NCBI GenBank assembly: GCA_965249645.1
Contig: CBDFML010000012.1
Coordinates: 558,001 to 622,000 of the forward strand
Origin: CAVOEB01 sp965249645
GTDB taxonomy: Bacteria; Pseudomonadota; Alphaproteobacteria; UBA828; JAPUJA01
DNA length: 64,000 nucleotides
Reading direction: 5' to 3'
Below are positions 60,778 to 64,000 of this stretch, one piece after another. Position numbers and translations under genes: made by a program. Position 1 is the first letter of the stretch. Each line of letters opens with the position of its first letter. The notes below the pieces were generated by a model, which worked only from the letters and a program-made list of their open reading frames with translations, ran no database searches and had not been told where the DNA came from.

Positions 60778-61985
60778 CGCGCATCCTTTCGGTCCTTGCG
60801 GCCGGGCTTGGCGGAAACAGGTTCGTGCAGATCCCGGGTCAGTCGGGTGAGCGCCTTGACCGTGCGCCGGGCATGGCCGACCCGGGGGAAGGGCTGGCCC
60901 ACGTTCTGGCTCTTGGCCGCCGCCTTTTCGTCGAACGGGATCTCGTGGTCGAGCGGCGCCTCCAGCGCCTTGGCAAAGTCACGCCGGGCCACAGGGTCGC
61001 GGTGTCGGCCCAGCGCCCGGTTCGCGGTCACGACGATGCGCGCGTCGGGGGCGTTGGTCCGGGCAAAGCGGATCATCCGGTTGCTGTCCCGCAGGCCGGT
61101 CAGGGTCAGCTCGGTAACGATGATAATCTCCCCGGCCGGTTCCAGCGCCGCCAGGTGAGCCGACGCCGCGTGGCGGGGCAGATCGATCACCACCCGGTCG
61201 AAGCGGGTCGCGAGTTCGTCCAGCAGCGAGCGCAGCCCGTGACCGTCGTAGCGCGGCGGGTCGTCCAACGCCTCCTCCGCCCCGAGCACAAACAGATGAT
61301 CGCTCTCGCGGACCGTCGCGCGTTCGAGAAACAGTTCGTCGAGCCGGTCGGGCTGTTCGAGCAGTTCGCGTAATCCCCGGCTCGCTTCGAGGTCGAACAG
61401 CAGCGGCGCCACGCCGAATTGCAGATCGAGGTCGACAAGCGCGGTGCGCTGCCCGAACGAATGGCCGAACAGCCAGGCGAGATTGGCCGCCACCGTGCTG
61501 GCTCCCACGCCGCCCCGTGCGCCGATCACTACCGCCACCCGTCCCTTGGGCGTCTCCGCCGGCGCGGGCGCCGCGGAGACCAGCGCCGCGTCGAGCGCAG
61601 CGGTCAGGCTCTCCGCCGAGATCGGTTTGACAAGGTAGTCGGCCACGCCGACTGCGGCGAGCCGCCGGTAGAGCCCGATATCGTTCAGCGTGCCGAGCAC
61701 GATGACCCGGCTGTGCGGGTCGATCAGCTCGTCGAGCGCAGCGAGGGCAACCAGGGGATCGGGGCTATCCGATATATCGAGCACAAGCAGGAGGGGTGAG
61801 GGCAGAACCGCCAGTGTCCGGGTCGCCGCCTCAATGCCGCCCGCCTGGACGGAATCGGCGGGCCAGCCCCGCGCTTCGGCAACCCGCGCGATGGTCTGGG
61901 CAGTCACCTCGTCCGCCGCGAACGCAGCGAAGGGGTCCGGCTCGGCCCCGGCCGACTCCGACGAAAACAGGTTCTGGATCGACAT
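60774..61985 (-). CDS. cpaE: CpaE: pilus localisation MinD/ParA-like ATPase
   Basis: Places the Tad pilus machine at its site in the cell. The N-terminal receiver-like domain (about residues 60-150, LLLVLDISDSPDP and ADYLVKPISAESL) lacks a full phospho-site. The C-terminal MinD-type ATPase has a deviant Walker A in GARGGVGASTVAANLAW (the second Lys position is Ala-Ser), LVDLDLQFGVAPLLFD and VVIDLPRHAASAH. The Walker A Lys typical of MinD is missing, as in many CpaE proteins. 403 aa from the ATG at 61985. Confidence 0.9.
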   Translation of the reverse strand: MSIQNLFSSESAGAEPDPFAAFAADEVTAQTIARVAEARGWPADSVQAGGIEAATRTLAVLPSPLLLVLDISDSPDPLVALAALDELIDPHSRVIVLGTLNDIGLYRRLAAVGVADYLVKPISAESLTAALDAALVSAAPAPAETPKGRVAVVIGARGGVGASTVAANLAWLFGHSFGQRTALVDLDLQFGVAPLLFDLEASRGLRELLEQPDRLDELFLERATVRESDHLFVLGAEEALDDPPRYDGHGLRSLLDELATRFDRVVIDLPRHAASAHLAALEPAGEIIIVTELTLTGLRDSNRMIRFARTNAPDARIVVTANRALGRHRDPVARRDFAKALEAPLDHEIPFDEKAAAKSQNVGQPFPRVGHARRTVKALTRLTRDLHEPVSAKPGRKDRKDAR

Positions 61986-62016
61986 CCGCGTTGCGCTCCT
62001 TAGTCCGTCGATCTGC

Positions 62017-62682
62017 TTAAGGCGTTTCGAACAGCGACATCGCACCGCCGTCGTCCGAAGCGGTCGGCGCGGGCAATTCGCCCGTACGGTAACGACGCAC
62101 AGTCTCGGCCATGCGCACGCCGTCCGCAGGGCCAAGCTCGCGGCCCAAAGCGAGGTCGCCGGGATCGGCCACCATCAGGCTAAGATTGACCGCGGTGGCG
62201 CAGCCGAAATTGCTCGACGGCGTATTGCTCATATCGAGCAGGCCGGGCTTGCTCCAATCGGGGCAGTCGGGCGCGATTACAAGGCTGCGCTCCACCTCGA
62301 TGGCGGCACCGCTGGCACCCATTCTCGGCGTCGCGGCGAGCCCCATGTCTGCCAGGTGGGCGAGCAGGGATTCCGTGCGCGCCTGGCCCAGTGCCACGCC
62401 GTCCCGATCGGTGACGGCGACTCGGATCCGGTCGCTCTTCCGCAGCGCGGCCCCGGCCAGGAAGCGCTCGATGGCGGCAACCTCTCCGGCGGCAAGCCGC
62501 GCGCTTTCGGGCGCGAAGCCGACCGCGTGGTGCATCACCTCAGTTTCGATCCGCAATTCCTTCCGCGTCTCCTGGGTTGGCCAGAAGTCGGGCGCACCGG
62601 CGCAGCCGGCCAGGAGCAGGCCGATCAGCGCAGCGAGGGTGGCATGACCGGCGATGGCCGGCAGGCTTGGGATCCAACCCAT
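62017..62682 (-). CDS. cpaD: CpaD: Tad pilus outer-membrane lipoprotein
   Basis: Lipoprotein thought to stabilise the secretin. The signal peptide ends in the lipobox LLAGC (Cys near residue 27). The C-terminal half has the family-specific CPDWSKP, NTPSSNFGCATAVNLSLMVA and DPGDLALGRELGPADG. 221 aa. It lies 10 bp after cpaC and 31 bp before cpaE in the same operon. Confidence 0.92.
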   Translation of the reverse strand: MGWIPSLPAIAGHATLAALIGLLLAGCAGAPDFWPTQETRKELRIETEVMHHAVGFAPESARLAAGEVAAIERFLAGAALRKSDRIRVAVTDRDGVALGQARTESLLAHLADMGLAATPRMGASGAAIEVERSLVIAPDCPDWSKPGLLDMSNTPSSNFGCATAVNLSLMVADPGDLALGRELGPADGVRMAETVRRYRTGELPAPTASDDGGAMSLFETP

Positions 62683-62692
62683 GGTGATCCTC

Positions 62693-64000
62693 CTAGTCCA
62701 GGATGAACCCGACGGAACCCTCGAGCCGGGCCCCCTCGGGGCCGAGCCCGACGGTGTCGGGAAGTCCGCTGTTGGTGCCGCTCAGGATGCGGTCGAGATC
62801 GTTGGCCGGGACCATCCCGTCGACGGGCATGGCGAGGCTGCGCTCCGAGACCGGCTGCACGATGTAGGGCGTAATGATGATGACCAGCTCGCTCTCGTCC
62901 CGGCGGAAGGTGTCCGAGCGGAACAGCGAGCCGATCACGGGCAAGTCGCCCAGCCCGGGAAACTTCGAGACGTCGTGATCGAGGTTGTTTTGCAGCAACC
63001 CGGCGATCGCGAAGCTTTGGCCGCTCGCCAACTCGACCATGGTGTCCGCACGCCGCGTCGTCAGCGCGGGAATGGAAAACGCGTTGAACTCCACAGCGCC
63101 CGCCGAGGTCAGCTGGCTGACCTCCGGACTGACCCGAAGGCTGATTCGCTCGTTGCCGAGCAATATTGGCGTGAAGCTGAGCTGGACGCCGAACTTCTTG
63201 AACTGGACCGTGATGGTATCCGCGTCCTGGGGTACCGGGATGGGAAACTCGCCGCCCGCCAGAAAACTCGCGGTCTCGCCCGAAAGCGCCGTCAGGTTGG
63301 GTTCCGCCAGCACCGAGAGCAGCCCCTCGTCGGCCAACGCGTCGACCAGACCGTTTACGTCGAAGCGGCCCGTCGAAAAGCTGCCGAACAGGTTGTTGTT
63401 GTTCTCACGGGTGGCGAATGTAGCGCCCGCAAGCACCGGGTTGCCCGTCGCGAGACCGATCAGGAAGTTGCCCGACGAAAACACCGCGTCCCAGTTGATG
63501 CCGAACTGCTTGATCGCGGAACGCGATACTTCCGCGATACGCACCCGCAAGTTCACCTGGTTGGGTGCATCGACGCCGACGCGCATCAAAAAACCGTCCT
63601 CGGTGCCCACGAACTGGGCGGCGAGGCGGCGAACCTCCTCGGCGGCCGCCGCGGAGTGGGCCATGCCGCTGACCACGAGGGTGCCAGCCACGGAGGCGAC
63701 CTCTATTTCCGCGTCGAGCATGCTTTCCGCCATCACTTCGCGCAACCGGCTCAGGTTGTGGCTCACCTGGATGCCCAGATTGGCGAGGATGTTGTCGCCC
63801 GCGCCCACGGCGTAGAGCGTCGTTTCGCCCGCTTTCTTGCCGAACACGTGGATCAGTGTCGGCGACTTGACCTGGATGTCGGGGATCTCCGGGTCGGCGA
63901 TGAACACCGTAGCCGCCGCCTCGGGCAATCGAACCAGCGAACCCTTGTGGACCTCGATTTCGATCGAGACCTCGGCGGCGTCGATCACCTCGACCGCGCC
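62693..64000 (-). CDS. cpaC: CpaC/RcpA: Tad pilus secretin (N-terminus outside window)
   Basis: Outer-membrane secretin channel of the Tad pilus. Visible are an N-terminal pilus-assembly domain (GSLVRLPEAAATVFIADPEIPDIQ, IHVFGKKAGETTLYAV), a BON/N1-like segment, and the secretin core (VNLRVRIAEVSRSAIKQFGINW, LSVLAEPNLTALSGETASFLAGGEFPIP, LPVIGSLFRSDTFRRDESELVIIITPYIV). The reading frame stays open to the right edge without a signal peptide, so the start lies beyond 64000. Confidence 0.93.
   Translation of the reverse strand, partial: GAVEVIDAAEVSIEIEVHKGSLVRLPEAAATVFIADPEIPDIQVKSPTLIHVFGKKAGETTLYAVGAGDNILANLGIQVSHNLSRLREVMAESMLDAEIEVASVAGTLVVSGMAHSAAAAEEVRRLAAQFVGTEDGFLMRVGVDAPNQVNLRVRIAEVSRSAIKQFGINWDAVFSSGNFLIGLATGNPVLAGATFATRENNNNLFGSFSTGRFDVNGLVDALADEGLLSVLAEPNLTALSGETASFLAGGEFPIPVPQDADTITVQFKKFGVQLSFTPILLGNERISLRVSPEVSQLTSAGAVEFNAFSIPALTTRRADTMVELASGQSFAIAGLLQNNLDHDVSKFPGLGDLPVIGSLFRSDTFRRDESELVIIITPYIVQPVSERSLAMPVDGMVPANDLDRILSGTNSGLPDTVGLGPEGARLEGSVGFILD

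Noticed and set aside
1..64000. CRISPR arrays, transposases, integrases, tRNA and rRNA genes
   Set aside because: I looked for repeated spacers, IS-type terminal repeats, recombinase motifs and cloverleaf sequences and saw none that I could support.

Overview
The window is GC-rich, tightly packed bacterial chromosome with alphaproteobacterial character. Support for that includes a full Cpa/Tad pilus operon (cpaC-cpaD-cpaE-cpaF-tadB-tadC plus tadD), an LdtR-like MarR regulator, GGAG-type ribosome sites and many 4-8 bp overlaps between genes. I read it as a heterotrophic, probably Rhodospirillales-like organism specialised in nitrogenous small molecules. No rRNA, tRNA, CRISPR array or transposase is visible.

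Region 1 (1-4.1 kb): a truncated Rieske oxygenase, two small genes, the molybdenum-hydroxylase chaperone xdhC and a DUF1989 (urea-carboxylase-associated) protein. Region 2 (4.2-23.8 kb): a nucleoside-type BMP ABC importer with uracil phosphoribosyltransferase, a cytosine-deaminase-like amidohydrolase, an IclR regulator, and the operon hyuA-hyuB-xdhA-xdhB-creatininase. Three transcription units here carry the same 26-bp, three-half-site element directly downstream of their -10 boxes. This defines a probable IclR regulon for a cyclic ureide such as creatinine/N-methylhydantoin or a pyrimidine or purine. A PLP ammonia-lyase, a NodB-fold deacetylase/allantoinase-like protein and a sarcosine-oxidase-like flavoprotein follow.

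Region 3 (24.0-42.1 kb) is the most unusual part. HypB and HypA nickel chaperones precede two tandem ureohydrolases. The first keeps all six metal ligands; the second has lost five of them. This resembles Ni-dependent guanidine hydrolase and heteromeric metformin hydrolase systems. Next come three tandem homocysteine-S-methyltransferase-like genes whose first zinc Cys is replaced by His, an orphan PotD-like binding protein and an SDR. They are followed by three ~590-aa proteins that join a probable glutamate-mutase-like barrel to a C-terminal B12 domain, interleaved with an acyl-CoA synthetase and an enoyl-CoA hydratase. The set ends in a translationally coupled GlmL/MutL ATPase. I infer a nickel- and cobalamin-dependent catabolic pathway whose substrate is unknown.

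Region 4 (42.1-56.1 kb): a PhyH dioxygenase, a flavin amine oxidase, an AhpD-like protein, a nucleobase-type deaminase, a glutamine-synthetase remnant, a frameshifted EamA transporter, a B12-dependent diol dehydratase with fused large and medium subunits, a CbiX-like chelatase, a kinase/PLP phospho-lyase pair, a canonical agmatinase-family enzyme, a crotonase and a MarR regulator. Region 5 (56.3-64.0 kb): the Tad pilus genes, with cpaC running off the right edge.
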